Shown here piece by piece: positions 52,510-61,354 of a DNA stretch of 64,000 nt (the first letter of the stretch is position 1; every line of letters starts with the position of its first letter). This DNA is from PGZG01 sp046292765 (GTDB lineage Bacteria; Pseudomonadota; Gammaproteobacteria; Pseudomonadales; Alcanivoracaceae). The notes beneath the pieces were generated by a model. It had not been told where the DNA came from. It made no database searches and saw only the letters and a list, made by a program, of their open reading frames with translations. A program made the translations under genes and the position numbers. The stretch is taken from assembly GCA_046292765.1 (NCBI GenBank), contig JBKBQA010000005.1, positions 124,001-188,000 on the forward strand. Reading direction: 5' to 3'.

Positions 52510-53463
52510 TTAAGACGTAGGGAAAAGATAGCGCGGTAACCACCACAGATACAGCACCATACCGAGCAGCTCCACCAGTGACTGCACCACAATCACCACT
52601 GCCACCACTTCCCAGCCTTGCGGAAGTGACAGTGCAAACGGCAACACCACAAAAGAGTTCCGCGTTCCCAGACTGAACGCCAGAGTGCGGCCCTGTATGG
52701 CAGGCAGTTTCATCCAGCGAGACAAGCCCCACGCTATCAGTGCTGCAAAAATGAGAAACGCCGTAAACAGTGGAACCAGTAGCGGCAACAGATTCATCGC
52801 CCCGCGCACAGCACTAATCTGAGTAGTTGCAATCAGGCACACCACCAACGCCAATAACGGCACTGGCCACCACCCAAGAGTATCGCGAATCGGTAGCCTT
52901 GCAGGCACCGCTTCCATCCAGCGCTCCGTCAGCGCCGCCGCCAACAGCGGTACAGTGACCACTACCAAGGCCGGCATTACATCCCGCCACGACAGCACAA
53001 TCGCCATATCCAGCCCGGGAGCCATGAGCAAGTACAACGGCAATAACAGTAGCTGCAGCATCAGATTTAATGGCGTAACAGCAATCGCTCGCGGCGTATC
53101 GCCACCACCAAGCTGGGTAAAGGTAATGAACCAGTCAGTACAAGGCACCAGCAATACCAGCAGCACACCGAGACGCAGTGCCGGTTGATCGGGCAAAAAT
53201 TGCATTAATCCCCAGACCAGCAACGGCACCAGAACAAAGTTGCCAAGCAGCAAAACGCTGACAAAGCGGCGATCAGCAAATGCCCGACGAATATGCAGCA
53301 AAGGCACCTGTACGAAGGTAACGTAGAGCAGCAGCATCAGTAGCGGCCAAAGCAACCATTCCAGCGCAGCGGGATTTGCGAGGGACGTGCCTAAAATCAG
53401 GCCGATACTGATGGCAAGCAGATAGACCCAGACCTGTTGACGCTCTAGCGTGATTCGCTCCAT
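52510..53463 (-). CDS. BASS-family transporter (bile acid:sodium symporter / arsenite-efflux like)
   Basis: A 317-residue integral membrane protein with about ten hydrophobic segments. The pattern fits the bile acid:sodium symporter superfamily (PF01758): LVPCTDWFITFTQLGGGD near residue 107 and the crossing helix region SLGTRNSFVVLPFALSLP near 273. Arsenite efflux (ACR3) and organic-acid uptake are both known in this superfamily, and no arsenic genes are nearby. Its start overlaps the stop of the AraC gene (TAATG), so it is controlled with that regulator. Confidence 0.72.
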   Translation of the reverse strand: MERITLERQQVWVYLLAISIGLILGTSLANPAALEWLLWPLLMLLLYVTFVQVPLLHIRRAFADRRFVSVLLLGNFVLVPLLVWGLMQFLPDQPALRLGVLLVLLVPCTDWFITFTQLGGGDTPRAIAVTPLNLMLQLLLLPLYLLMAPGLDMAIVLSWRDVMPALVVVTVPLLAAALTERWMEAVPARLPIRDTLGWWPVPLLALVVCLIATTQISAVRGAMNLLPLLVPLFTAFLIFAALIAWGLSRWMKLPAIQGRTLAFSLGTRNSFVVLPFALSLPQGWEVVAVVIVVQSLVELLGMVLYLWWLPRYLFPTS

Positions 53464-54509
53464 TAGCAGTCCGTTCTGCCTTGTCCGTTATGATGTTGCC
53501 GATAGGCCCGAGGCGATTGCCCGGTCCAGCGCCGGAAGGCGCGGCCAAAATTGGAAGGATCGCTGTAACCAAGCAAGCTGGCGATATCGTCCACAGAGCG
53601 CTGGCTATGGAGCAGGTACTCTACCGACAATCGGTGGCGCAACTGCTCGATCAGATTCTGGTAGCTGGTACCCGCCTGCTGCAAGCGCCGCCGCAGGGTA
53701 CGGGTGGTGAGGTGCAATTCTGTCGACACTATTTCCAATGAATTTTCATCGTCCAAATGGCGCCGGGCAATCTCACGCACCCGGCTGACGATATCGCTGC
53801 TCTCCCCGGCCTGACGCAACTCTTCCTCGCAGCGCGCTGCCGCCAAGGCGGCCAGATTCGGATCAGCTGTGGTCAGCGGCATATCCAGCCAGGCAGCAGG
53901 AAACTGGACCTGCATCCAGGCGCTACCAAACTGCAGGTTAAGACCGGTTTTCCGGCGCCAGCCCTGATGGTGCTGCTGCTCCGGATAGGGCAGGCTCAAG
54001 GTGATCTGCTGCGCCAGCATCACACCGAACATTTGCTGGCCAATACCGAGGATCGATGTGATCACAGCGTCTGCCACCAGCTGGGTCAGGTCGCCAAGGT
54101 CGTAGCGTTCATCCAGCACCAGCGCGGCTTTATCACCGTCGCGCTCAATGCGGATATCAAACAGACTGGTACGGGTGCGCAGGAAACGCACCGCCAGGTC
54201 GAAGGCCTCGCCGAGCGTACGGCTCGACTGAAAGGCATAGCCGAGAAAACCATGGCTGCCGATATTCAGTGGCACGCCCAGCCGCACCCCAAGGTCCGGC
54301 GAGGGATCGATAGCCTGCACATTGCGCAGCAACCGCAAGGTGGCCGCCAATGACATGCGTCGGCCGGGCTCCTGCAGTTGTGCCCGGGAGAGCCCGGTAC
54401 CTTCCAGCACACGCTCTTCACTCACCCCCTTTTCACCCTGAAGACGGCACAGCAGCTCACCGTAGTGAGCCAGCAGTACGCCTTCTGAGGGGACGGTAGC
54501 AACCGTCAT
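53463..54509 (-). CDS. AraC family transcriptional regulator
   Basis: A 348-residue protein with an N-terminal ligand domain of the arabinose-binding-like type (PF12625) and a C-terminal AraC double helix-turn-helix (about 240-345; LGYSDPSNFGRAFRRWTGQSPRAYR split over the second motif). This branch includes OruR/ToxT-like regulators that often sense fatty acids or related carbon sources. The start at 54509 has GGAGG upstream; the frame is open to 54575 but that would cover the palindromes. It is divergent from PF10118 copy 3 and coupled to the transporter. Confidence 0.85.
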   Translation of the reverse strand: MTVATVPSEGVLLAHYGELLCRLQGEKGVSEERVLEGTGLSRAQLQEPGRRMSLAATLRLLRNVQAIDPSPDLGVRLGVPLNIGSHGFLGYAFQSSRTLGEAFDLAVRFLRTRTSLFDIRIERDGDKAALVLDERYDLGDLTQLVADAVITSILGIGQQMFGVMLAQQITLSLPYPEQQHHQGWRRKTGLNLQFGSAWMQVQFPAAWLDMPLTTADPNLAALAAARCEEELRQAGESSDIVSRVREIARRHLDDENSLEIVSTELHLTTRTLRRRLQQAGTSYQNLIEQLRHRLSVEYLLHSQRSVDDIASLLGYSDPSNFGRAFRRWTGQSPRAYRQHHNGQGRTDC

Positions 54510-54550
54510 GATGGCCTCCAATGACCGATTTATGGCTAAAGATAACCTTC

Positions 54551-54568
54551 TTGTCATAGCTACGACAA
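54551..54568. promoter_or_regulatory. 18-base palindrome in the AraC-PF10118 divergent region
   Basis: TTGTC-A-TAGCTA-C-GACAA is palindromic except at one base pair. It abuts a second inverted repeat at 54569-54588. Confidence 0.5.
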
Positions 54569-54588
54569 GTGACACTGAGCAATGTCAC
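54569..54588. promoter_or_regulatory. Inverted repeat in the AraC-PF10118 divergent region
   Basis: GTGACA-N8-TGTCAC, directly adjoining the palindrome at 54551-54568 and ending 20 bases before the GTG start of the PF10118 gene. Confidence 0.45.
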
Positions 54589-54608
54589 ATTCATTCGCAG
54601 GAGGTCAC

Positions 54609-55505
54609 GTGAACGCTGTCTCTGCCCCCGCTACCAATGTCCGCCGTCTGGCCGGTGCCAGCGTCGGTATCCCGCCGCGCCATCTGGATTTCCAGATTCC
54701 CGAAGCGCCGCGCTATTTCCTCGCCGACAATGCCACCGCCACCACTTTCATTGCCGTGCTGTCCGCATTTTTCCCGCCAGGCGAGCGCTTCTTCATGGAA
54801 TCGGTGCGCCATTTCCGCAAGGACATTACCGATCCGGTACTGAAGGCCGAGGTCGCCGGCTTTATGGGGCAGGAAGCGATCCATGGACGTGAACACGAGC
54901 GCCTGAACGACCTGCTGATGGAGCAAGGCATCAACACCAAGGTGCCGGAAACAGCCGTCAAAATGGCGCTGAAAGTACTGGAACAGTTTTCGCCGAGTCA
55001 ACAGCTTGCCTGCACCACCTTTATGGAACATTTCACCGCATTGGTCGGTGAGCAGCTGCTAACTGACAAGCGCTTCCAGGAAAGCTCCCACGGTGAAATG
55101 CTGCAATTGTGGCTGTGGCATGCCATGGAAGAACTTGAGCACAAGGCGGTGGCGTACGACGTTTACGAGACCATCGGCAATAGCCGCGCTGAACGAATTC
55201 TCGCCTTCCCTCTGGTGGCCATTGTCATGCTGCCCGCCGTATTTGGCAGCTGGGGCTACCTGCTGGCAAAGGAAGGCAAGCTGTTTGACCGCAAGGATCT
55301 GCGCAAGGGTCTTGATCTGATCCTCGGCGGCAAGCGCGGTCTGATCAGTCGTATTCTGCCAAAAATGGGGCTGTTTGCTCGCAAGGATTATCACCCGAAC
55401 AAAAAGGACACCAAAGCACTGGAAGCAGAATGGCGCGAAAAGCTGTTTGGCGAGAACGGCACCTTACGTGATCAGGTCAGCAACCTGCAATCACTGATGC
55501 ACTGA
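54609..55505 (+). CDS. PF10118-type metal-dependent hydrolase, copy 3
   Basis: A 298-residue family member with both metal blocks intact: GQEAIHGREHERLND and WHAMEELEHKAVAYDVY. It resembles copy 1 more than copy 2. A hydrophobic segment (about residues 200-225) follows the second block. The start is a GTG at 54609, directly after a strong AGGAGG; the frame is open to 54582. It is divergent from the AraC gene and probably controlled by it. The substrate is unknown. Confidence 0.8.
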   Translation: MNAVSAPATNVRRLAGASVGIPPRHLDFQIPEAPRYFLADNATATTFIAVLSAFFPPGERFFMESVRHFRKDITDPVLKAEVAGFMGQEAIHGREHERLNDLLMEQGINTKVPETAVKMALKVLEQFSPSQQLACTTFMEHFTALVGEQLLTDKRFQESSHGEMLQLWLWHAMEELEHKAVAYDVYETIGNSRAERILAFPLVAIVMLPAVFGSWGYLLAKEGKLFDRKDLRKGLDLILGGKRGLISRILPKMGLFARKDYHPNKKDTKALEAEWREKLFGENGTLRDQVSNLQSLMH

Positions 55506-55552
55506 AAAATCGCTCCGGGGGAGCGTCACAGTTTGCGCTTCACCATACGGGT

Positions 55553-55580
55553 TCAACAGCACGCTGTTGGACCCCTTTTT
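55553..55580 (+). terminator. Hairpin and T-run upstream of the 235-residue protein
   Basis: CAACAGC and GCTGTTG flank AC, and CCCC and six T follow. It lies between PF10118 copy 3 and the next start codon, so it may terminate the upstream gene or attenuate the next. Confidence 0.6.
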
Positions 55581-55593
55581 TGAGGAAGAGACA

Positions 55594-56301
55594 ATGCCGG
55601 TTGCAGGCCCGTTTATCGCCACGCCGCTACAGGATCACATTCCCGGCGAACTTGATGCGTTAGTGCAACGCACCAGCGGCAAAATTACCGACCGGGACAA
55701 GAAGCTGGGCATCGGGCTGCTTATCGACGCCTACTGTGATGTGGTCGACCACACCCTGATTGGTTTGCTGGATGAAATCGGCCGGACCCATGACTCAGCA
55801 CAGCTCAGCCATGCCCGCCGGGTGGCAGATGACGTCAAAGACAAGGCACGCCACTACGTCGGCTGGGCCGGCGGGCTGATCGCCAGCCACCGGCTGCCGC
55901 CGGTCATCCATCACTTTAATGGCCTGGTACATGAAATTGATCTGGGTAACGGTGATCGCTCCCATGCCATCCTGCCCGTTTCTGCGCCGCTGGCATCGCG
56001 GGCGGATCAGGTGCTGGTCACCCTCCGCGATGGCAGCGCCAAAGATCTTCAGGAAGGCATTCGGCTGCTCACCACCATTGTCGACGAACTGATGATTCCG
56101 CTCGCCATTGAGCCGAAGAACCTTCTCGACTTCAACTTCCTCGTCAGCAAACCGCTTGATGGCGCTATTGGTCTGGTGCGCACCCTGATCCATCGGATGC
56201 TGATGCGGTTTGGTGATCAGCTAACACCGGAGCTATACCCCGTGGTAGCTCTACATCTGGAGAAATTCCTGATTCTGGAGCACCGCAAAAGCGCCGCGTA
56301 A
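55594..56301 (+). CDS. Conserved-looking protein of unknown function
   Basis: A 235-residue, mostly helical, soluble protein that I do not recognise. It has no signal peptide and no catalytic motif that I can name. Helical stretches rich in Leu and charged residues dominate (KLGIGLLIDAYCDVVDHTLIG, VTLRDGSAKDLQEGIRLL). The start at 55594 has GAGGAAGAG upstream. It follows PF10118 copy 3 on the same strand, with a hairpin and T-run between them, so cotranscription is uncertain. Its stop codon lies inside the convergent hairpin at 56291-56309. Confidence 0.6.
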   Translation: MPVAGPFIATPLQDHIPGELDALVQRTSGKITDRDKKLGIGLLIDAYCDVVDHTLIGLLDEIGRTHDSAQLSHARRVADDVKDKARHYVGWAGGLIASHRLPPVIHHFNGLVHEIDLGNGDRSHAILPVSAPLASRADQVLVTLRDGSAKDLQEGIRLLTTIVDELMIPLAIEPKNLLDFNFLVSKPLDGAIGLVRTLIHRMLMRFGDQLTPELYPVVALHLEKFLILEHRKSAA

Positions 56302-56309
56302 AGCGGCGC
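56291..56309. terminator. Bidirectional hairpin between convergent genes
   Basis: GCGCCGC and GCGGCGC pair around GTAAA. T-rich bases follow in both directions (ATTTC rightward, TTTT leftward). Confidence 0.7.
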
Positions 56310-56330
56310 ATTTCACTATGTCAAAACACT

Positions 56331-57569
56331 TCAGAACGGCAACGGACAGCCCATTCCGCCAAAGTTCTTTTTCACCTGATTAACGCAGAAGCTACGAGTA
56401 ACACCAAACGGGTCAGATGGCATCGACTGGCACAGGCGGTGCGCGGCATAGGCCTTGGCGCAGGCCGGCGCGACGCCCTCTTTATCTGCTCCCACGGGAG
56501 CGTTGCCAGAACTTCCCGCTCCACTGACCGCACTGGCCAGAGCCTGCTGCTCCGCCTTCGCCTCTCTGGCCTGCTCTTCTATAAGAACCGCAATCCGATC
56601 TCTGTATACCCCGGGCTTCCCGGCCTCGTTCTGATCCACTTCCTCGCAGCGGTATGGCCCGGTCACCCGGAAATACTCCACACGCTCATGACTGCGATAG
56701 CATTCAAACAGAAATTCGTCTGCCACCGCACTGGCATCCCTGACGTTCCACTGCGCCCGCTTCACCGCACCATCAAGAAGATTATTTCGCAGCGGCAGCA
56801 TCCGACCCTCTGGATACCACTCGTATGAATACAGATCACCACCCTGCTCCTGCATAATGTAAAGGCCGTTGGCGAACAGCAGGCCAATCTGGCCACGCTG
56901 CATGCTGACAAGCTGTTTCGTGCCCGGCGCCGCCCCATGAAAATTCATCACGTGATGGGGAACATCTGAATGCTGCGAACCGGGATAAGTCCCTCGGGAC
57001 ACCATCCGGTCGGCAACAGGGAATTCATCAAGGCCAGTCGCGATTCTGTCGATAACATAGCGCTGGCGAAAATGAATCGGGGAGTATTTGTCGAGCCAAT
57101 AGGCGTAGCGATAATCGGACTCAATGTATAGCGGGAAGCGGAAATCGGCAGACAGCGCCAGGGCATGAATTCGCTCCGGCATGATCACATCCCTGTTGAT
57201 ATAGGAGGGCAGCATTGCGCAACCCGCATCATCTGAATAGACCACGATCTTGCCGAGCTTGATATCCTGCCTGACTGCCGGCATCGCCATGCGGAATTTC
57301 TGCGTCACATGCTTATCGGATGGAACAATCATTTTCCAGGCAAGATTATTGTCCAACGCGCACTTGCGCAATTCGCGGGGACGCTGGATGCCGCCGTCAG
57401 TCAACGATGATCTACTGACAAACAGAGGATGAAGTTTGGCAATATCGACAAGGGTCTGATCCGGCCACTCGTCAACAGGATATACCACCAGTTCCTGCTG
57501 CCTGGCACTTGCCCAGGAACATAGTAAAAGCACAAATAAAAAGGTCGCCAGTGCTGACACATTGAGCAT
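56331..57569 (-). CDS. Secreted protein of unknown function
   Basis: A 412-residue protein with a signal peptide ending near SWASA (about residue 22). No known domain is recognised. A Cys-containing C-terminal segment (PACAKAYAAHRLCQSMPSD, SFCVNQVKKNFGGMGC) has spaced cysteines that could form disulfides, joined to the main part by an Ala/Gly/Ser-rich linker (about 355-370). The gene stands alone between convergent and unrelated neighbours. Confidence 0.6.
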   Translation of the reverse strand: MLNVSALATFLFVLLLCSWASARQQELVVYPVDEWPDQTLVDIAKLHPLFVSRSSLTDGGIQRPRELRKCALDNNLAWKMIVPSDKHVTQKFRMAMPAVRQDIKLGKIVVYSDDAGCAMLPSYINRDVIMPERIHALALSADFRFPLYIESDYRYAYWLDKYSPIHFRQRYVIDRIATGLDEFPVADRMVSRGTYPGSQHSDVPHHVMNFHGAAPGTKQLVSMQRGQIGLLFANGLYIMQEQGGDLYSYEWYPEGRMLPLRNNLLDGAVKRAQWNVRDASAVADEFLFECYRSHERVEYFRVTGPYRCEEVDQNEAGKPGVYRDRIAVLIEEQAREAKAEQQALASAVSGAGSSGNAPVGADKEGVAPACAKAYAAHRLCQSMPSDPFGVTRSFCVNQVKKNFGGMGCPLPF

Positions 57570-57660
57570 GCCTATCCCCGATATCCTGTTAACGGAGACA
57601 GGTTACAGACAGCCTCTTGCGCCAACAACCCCGCGGATGCCAATACTTTGCTGCCTTGAC

Positions 57661-59340
57661 TCAAGCCTTCGGCGTCGAGCGCTCGATAATGGCGGTACAA
57701 TCGATGCCGCGTGGCAAAGCACCATAATTGTGGTGCCCAACGCCACTCAGACGGGATGCGCAGAAGCCTTCAGCGATAGCCTGCGGCGCATGCTGCACCA
57801 GCAATGCACCCTGCAACGCCAATGCCATGCGGTCGACCACATCACGGGCACGGTATTCCAGATCCGACAGATCAGTAAACTCGGATTTTAGCCCCTTCAC
57901 ATGCCGGTCAAGATGACTGTTACCGCCCTTCGCGCGGTCCACTTCGGCAAAGAACGCATCGACCACCGCCGGGGTTTTTTCCATGGCACGCAACACATCC
58001 AGACACTGGACGTTGCCGCTACCTTCCCAGATGGCGTTGACCGGGGCTTCACGGTAAAGGCGCGGCATCATGCTGTCTTCCATCACGCCGCTGCCACCAA
58101 TGCATTCCATCGCTTCGTAGGTGAAGTTGGGGGCACGTTTGCAGATCCAGTATTTACCGACCGCCACGCCAAGCCGCATTAGCAGGGATTCATGTTCATC
58201 GTCGAGACTGTCTAGCGCGCGCGCCATGCGCATGCCGGTCACCAGCGCCGCCTCGCTTTCAATGGCCATGTCCGCCAGCACGTTCTGCATCAGCGGTTGC
58301 TGATTAAGCGCATTGCCAAAGGCATGGCGGATAGAGGTGTGGTGCAGGGCCTGTGATGCTGCCATGCGCATGGTCGCGGCGGAGCCGATCATGCAATCAA
58401 AACGGGTCAGGCTGACCATTTCAATAATGGTGCGCACACCCCGTCCTTCTTCGCCCACCAGCCAACCCATGGCGCCGCGGAACTCGATTTCGCTGGACGC
58501 ATTGGAGGCATTGCTGAGCTTTTTCTTCAGGCGCAATACCTGCAGCGGGTTCTTGCTGCCATCCGGGCGCCAGCGTGGCACCAGAAAGCAGCCCAATCCG
58601 GCTTCGGTTTGCGCCAGCACCAGAAATGCATCACACATCGGCGCCGACAGGAAAAACTTGTGGCCAACCAGCTCATAGACTTCACCAGCACCGCGGCCAC
58701 CAACCGGATAGGCACGGGTGCTATTGGCACGCACATCAGAGCCACCCTGCTTTTCGGTCATGCCCATACCGATGGTAACGCCCTGCTTCTGGCCGTCCGG
58801 CACATTGCGCGGATCATAAACACGGGAGGTAATTTTCGGCTCCCAGTACTCGGCCAGCGACGGGGTGGTACGGATCGACGGAATTGCCGCAAAAGTCATG
58901 GTGATGGGACAGCCATGGCCGGCCTCGACTTGCGATTGCATATAGGTGTGCGCGGCCCGGGCCACATGGGCACCAGATTTGGGATCCGTCCACGGCGAAG
59001 CATGCAGCCCATTTTCAATCGCCGTCTGCATCAGGGCATGGTAGCTGCCGTGATACTTGACCAGATCAACCCGGTTGCCGAAGCGATCATGGGTGTCATA
59101 TTCCGGGGTGTATTTGTTGGCCAGAAACCCCAACTCCAGATAGTCCGCCTTGCCGGCAAGCTCACCGAATGCCGTCAACGCGGGCTTTGCCCACCCTGCG
59201 CCTTCGCGTTCGACGGCCTGCTGCAACACACGATCCTCGCCGAACAGATTGTAGTCTTGCAGTTCCCGCGAAACGTTCTCCACCTCGTGGGTGGTGGCCA
59301 TAAACAGGCTGCTCTGCTGCTCTTGCTTTGATGCGCTCAT
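57661..59340 (-). CDS. Acyl-CoA dehydrogenase, AidB-like
   Basis: A 559-residue acyl-CoA dehydrogenase with the longer N-terminal region typical of AidB-like members (HDRFGNRVDLVKYHGSYHALM; GMGMTEKQGGSDVRANSTRA). The middle and C-terminal helices contain GCFLVPRWRPDG, LTRFDCMIGSAATMR and ECIGGSGVMEDSMMPRLYRE. The start at 59340 has GGAGAG upstream and overlaps the desaturase stop by ATGA; the frame is open to 59526. Whether it acts on CoA esters or, like E. coli AidB, in alkylation response cannot be told. Its operon with a desaturase favours lipid metabolism. Confidence 0.85.
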   Translation of the reverse strand: MSASKQEQQSSLFMATTHEVENVSRELQDYNLFGEDRVLQQAVEREGAGWAKPALTAFGELAGKADYLELGFLANKYTPEYDTHDRFGNRVDLVKYHGSYHALMQTAIENGLHASPWTDPKSGAHVARAAHTYMQSQVEAGHGCPITMTFAAIPSIRTTPSLAEYWEPKITSRVYDPRNVPDGQKQGVTIGMGMTEKQGGSDVRANSTRAYPVGGRGAGEVYELVGHKFFLSAPMCDAFLVLAQTEAGLGCFLVPRWRPDGSKNPLQVLRLKKKLSNASNASSEIEFRGAMGWLVGEEGRGVRTIIEMVSLTRFDCMIGSAATMRMAASQALHHTSIRHAFGNALNQQPLMQNVLADMAIESEAALVTGMRMARALDSLDDEHESLLMRLGVAVGKYWICKRAPNFTYEAMECIGGSGVMEDSMMPRLYREAPVNAIWEGSGNVQCLDVLRAMEKTPAVVDAFFAEVDRAKGGNSHLDRHVKGLKSEFTDLSDLEYRARDVVDRMALALQGALLVQHAPQAIAEGFCASRLSGVGHHNYGALPRGIDCTAIIERSTPKA

Positions 59341-60371
59341 GCTCGCTCTCCGGCGGAGGACACCATGGCGAGAACGTCCCGGTACCCCGGTGGCTCCGGA
59401 ACCACCTGCTTGTCCCGTAGCAACTGATGCATCGCCTTGAGACGAAACCAGGGCACGGACGCCATGACGTGATGCTCGATATGAAAATGCACCCGCAGCG
59501 GCGCCACAAAGGCACGCGCCAGCCAACCGGCACGAGTGGTGCGAGTATTGCGGAACATGTCGCTGCTGCGCTCGGTGCAGGCGTGTTCCGCCAGCGAGCG
59601 GATACGCAGAAAGAATGGAAATGGCGTGACATAGGCCAGCACCCAGAACAGGTACAACCAGCCGTATCCAGCCAGCGCCAGCAGCGAAAACAGCACCGCA
59701 TTAGTGATCAACATCGGCACCATGTTACGCAACAACATGCCGACATGGTGATGCCAGCGCTTGCCCTCGCGCGGCAGCCAAACGACATCGTTGGCCACCG
59801 TCCACTTTAGCAAGCCGGCGTCTTGCAGCACTCGACCGAACAGGAACTTGATGCCGGTCAAGCCGAGCAGATCCCGAGCGAGTTTGCGTAGCAGCGATGC
59901 CCGGGTGGTCGGAAATGGCGCAATCAGGGAAATATCGCTGTCTTGATCGGTGCCCGTGCGGGTGTGATGAATCAGATGATGAGCGCGGTACTTGTGCAGA
60001 TCATTCCAGATCGGACGCGCGCAGAGCCAGTCACTGAGCACATCATTCAGCCAGCGAGTCTTGAACAGGGTGCCATGGGAAGCATCATGCATCAGGATGG
60101 CAAGGCACAGCTGGCGACCGGCGATCACCGCCATGCCCAGCATGAACACTGGTACAGCAAGCCACAGTGCCTGACTGCTGGCCCAGGCCATGGCAGCAAA
60201 GGTCAGCACAATAATGCTCCAGGTCGATGCCACCGCCCAGGCGCCCATCAGATCCGACCTCGCCGTTAGCGCACGAATCTCTTCTCGGCTGAAAATATCG
60301 GTCACCTTCTGCCGGGTAACGGTGCTATGGGCAAATACCTGTTCGTTATCAATTTTTGTCAGGGCATTCAT
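59337..60371 (-). CDS. Fatty acid desaturase
   Basis: A 344-residue membrane protein of the type 1 fatty acid desaturase / hydroxylase family. The three histidine boxes that bind two irons are HDASH (about residue 98), HHLIHH (about 132) and HIEHH (about 297). Four hydrophobic helices are visible in two pairs. It would insert a double bond or hydroxyl group in an acyl chain at the cytoplasmic membrane. AAGGTG precedes the start. It is coupled to the acyl-CoA dehydrogenase and lies nine bases after the PaaX gene. Confidence 0.87.
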   Translation of the reverse strand: MNALTKIDNEQVFAHSTVTRQKVTDIFSREEIRALTARSDLMGAWAVASTWSIIVLTFAAMAWASSQALWLAVPVFMLGMAVIAGRQLCLAILMHDASHGTLFKTRWLNDVLSDWLCARPIWNDLHKYRAHHLIHHTRTGTDQDSDISLIAPFPTTRASLLRKLARDLLGLTGIKFLFGRVLQDAGLLKWTVANDVVWLPREGKRWHHHVGMLLRNMVPMLITNAVLFSLLALAGYGWLYLFWVLAYVTPFPFFLRIRSLAEHACTERSSDMFRNTRTTRAGWLARAFVAPLRVHFHIEHHVMASVPWFRLKAMHQLLRDKQVVPEPPGYRDVLAMVSSAGERA

Positions 60372-60380
60372 GGTGTCACC

Positions 60381-61232
60381 TTATTGCAGGGTGGCGGGGC
60401 GATTTGCCGTAAACGCCTCGCTACCGTGTGTTTGGGCATTCTTTAACTGATACAGCCGTTGCCAGATGGCGTAACCGGCGCGGTCAAACTGCTTCACCGT
60501 CTGGATAAAGGCATGCCGGGCATCCGCATCCACCAGCGGCGCCGGTAGCAACGGATCAAACACGATATGACGGATGGCACGGCCACCCAGCAGAAAGGAT
60601 TCCCGTGCTGCGTCCTCGGGCTCCAGCTGGTCCGCGTTGTCGAGCCAACGGTTCAGTGCCTCATGCTGACGCTGATACAACTGATTCAATGCAGCGCCGT
60701 CCCAGAGTGTCGGCAGGCGCGTGGTGCGCGTGTGATCAAAGCCGCTGGCCAGAAACACCGGCGCTTCACTTTCCAGCCCCAGTGCATACAGGCGCGGTCG
60801 TACCGCTTCGACCCCGCCCGCCAGATTATCCGGGCGCACGAAGCAGTCCTTGTCGAGTTCGCGAAAACCGAGCATGTCCAATACCCGCTCGCGCCGGCGC
60901 AAAGCAGTGCGATCAGTGCGCCCGAGAGCTCCGGTTAGCACGGCAATATAGTGTCCGCTCCAGCCTCCCAACCGCGACTCGGCCTCACGCCAGGTGGCCA
61001 CGTCCCCGGCAAGCGCGGTGGCGGCCTCGCCGAGTTGATAGCTGCCGCGCTCTGCGGAGGCAATCAGACCACTGGCCGACAACCGCGCCAGCGCCACTCT
61101 GGCACTGTTTTCGGATATCCCGAACAGGTCACAGGCCGCCACCACCTGACGACTGCTGAGCGGCTGGTCACCCTCAGCGAGTAACAAGCCCATAATGATC
61201 CGACGGGCGTTCGGCGCCCCTTCCTGTTTCAT
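60381..61232 (-). CDS. PaaX family transcriptional regulator
   Basis: A 283-residue protein with the PaaX layout: an N-terminal winged helix (about 10-75; SENSARVALARLSASGLI), a central domain and a C-terminal domain (about 185-270; FLLGGRAIRHIVFDPLLPAPL). PaaX represses phenylacetate genes and binds phenylacetyl-CoA, but this member heads a desaturase-dehydrogenase operon and is divergent from two crotonases. No paa genes are present, so its ligand is probably another acyl-CoA. The start at 61232 has GGAGG upstream; the frame is open to 61307. Confidence 0.85.
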   Translation of the reverse strand: MKQEGAPNARRIIMGLLLAEGDQPLSSRQVVAACDLFGISENSARVALARLSASGLIASAERGSYQLGEAATALAGDVATWREAESRLGGWSGHYIAVLTGALGRTDRTALRRRERVLDMLGFRELDKDCFVRPDNLAGGVEAVRPRLYALGLESEAPVFLASGFDHTRTTRLPTLWDGAALNQLYQRQHEALNRWLDNADQLEPEDAARESFLLGGRAIRHIVFDPLLPAPLVDADARHAFIQTVKQFDRAGYAIWQRLYQLKNAQTHGSEAFTANRPATLQ

Positions 61233-61283
61233 GTCTTTTCCTCCCTCATGGCAGACATTTATTACATAACATCCCGCAATCTG

Positions 61284-61315
61284 TTGACACAATGAAACAT
61301 TACCCATAATGTCAA
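61284..61315. promoter_or_regulatory. Promoter and inverted repeats between PaaX and the crotonase genes
   Basis: TTGACA (61284-61289) and TGTCAA (61310-61315) form an inverted repeat, and within it ACATTA-N4-TAATGT (61297-61312) is a second one. TTGACA could also serve as a -35 box with CATAAT or TAATGT as -10. This is the likely PaaX operator. Confidence 0.5.
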
Positions 61316-61354
61316 AGTCAATACATATAAGTAATTAACAGACCGGAGCTCACC

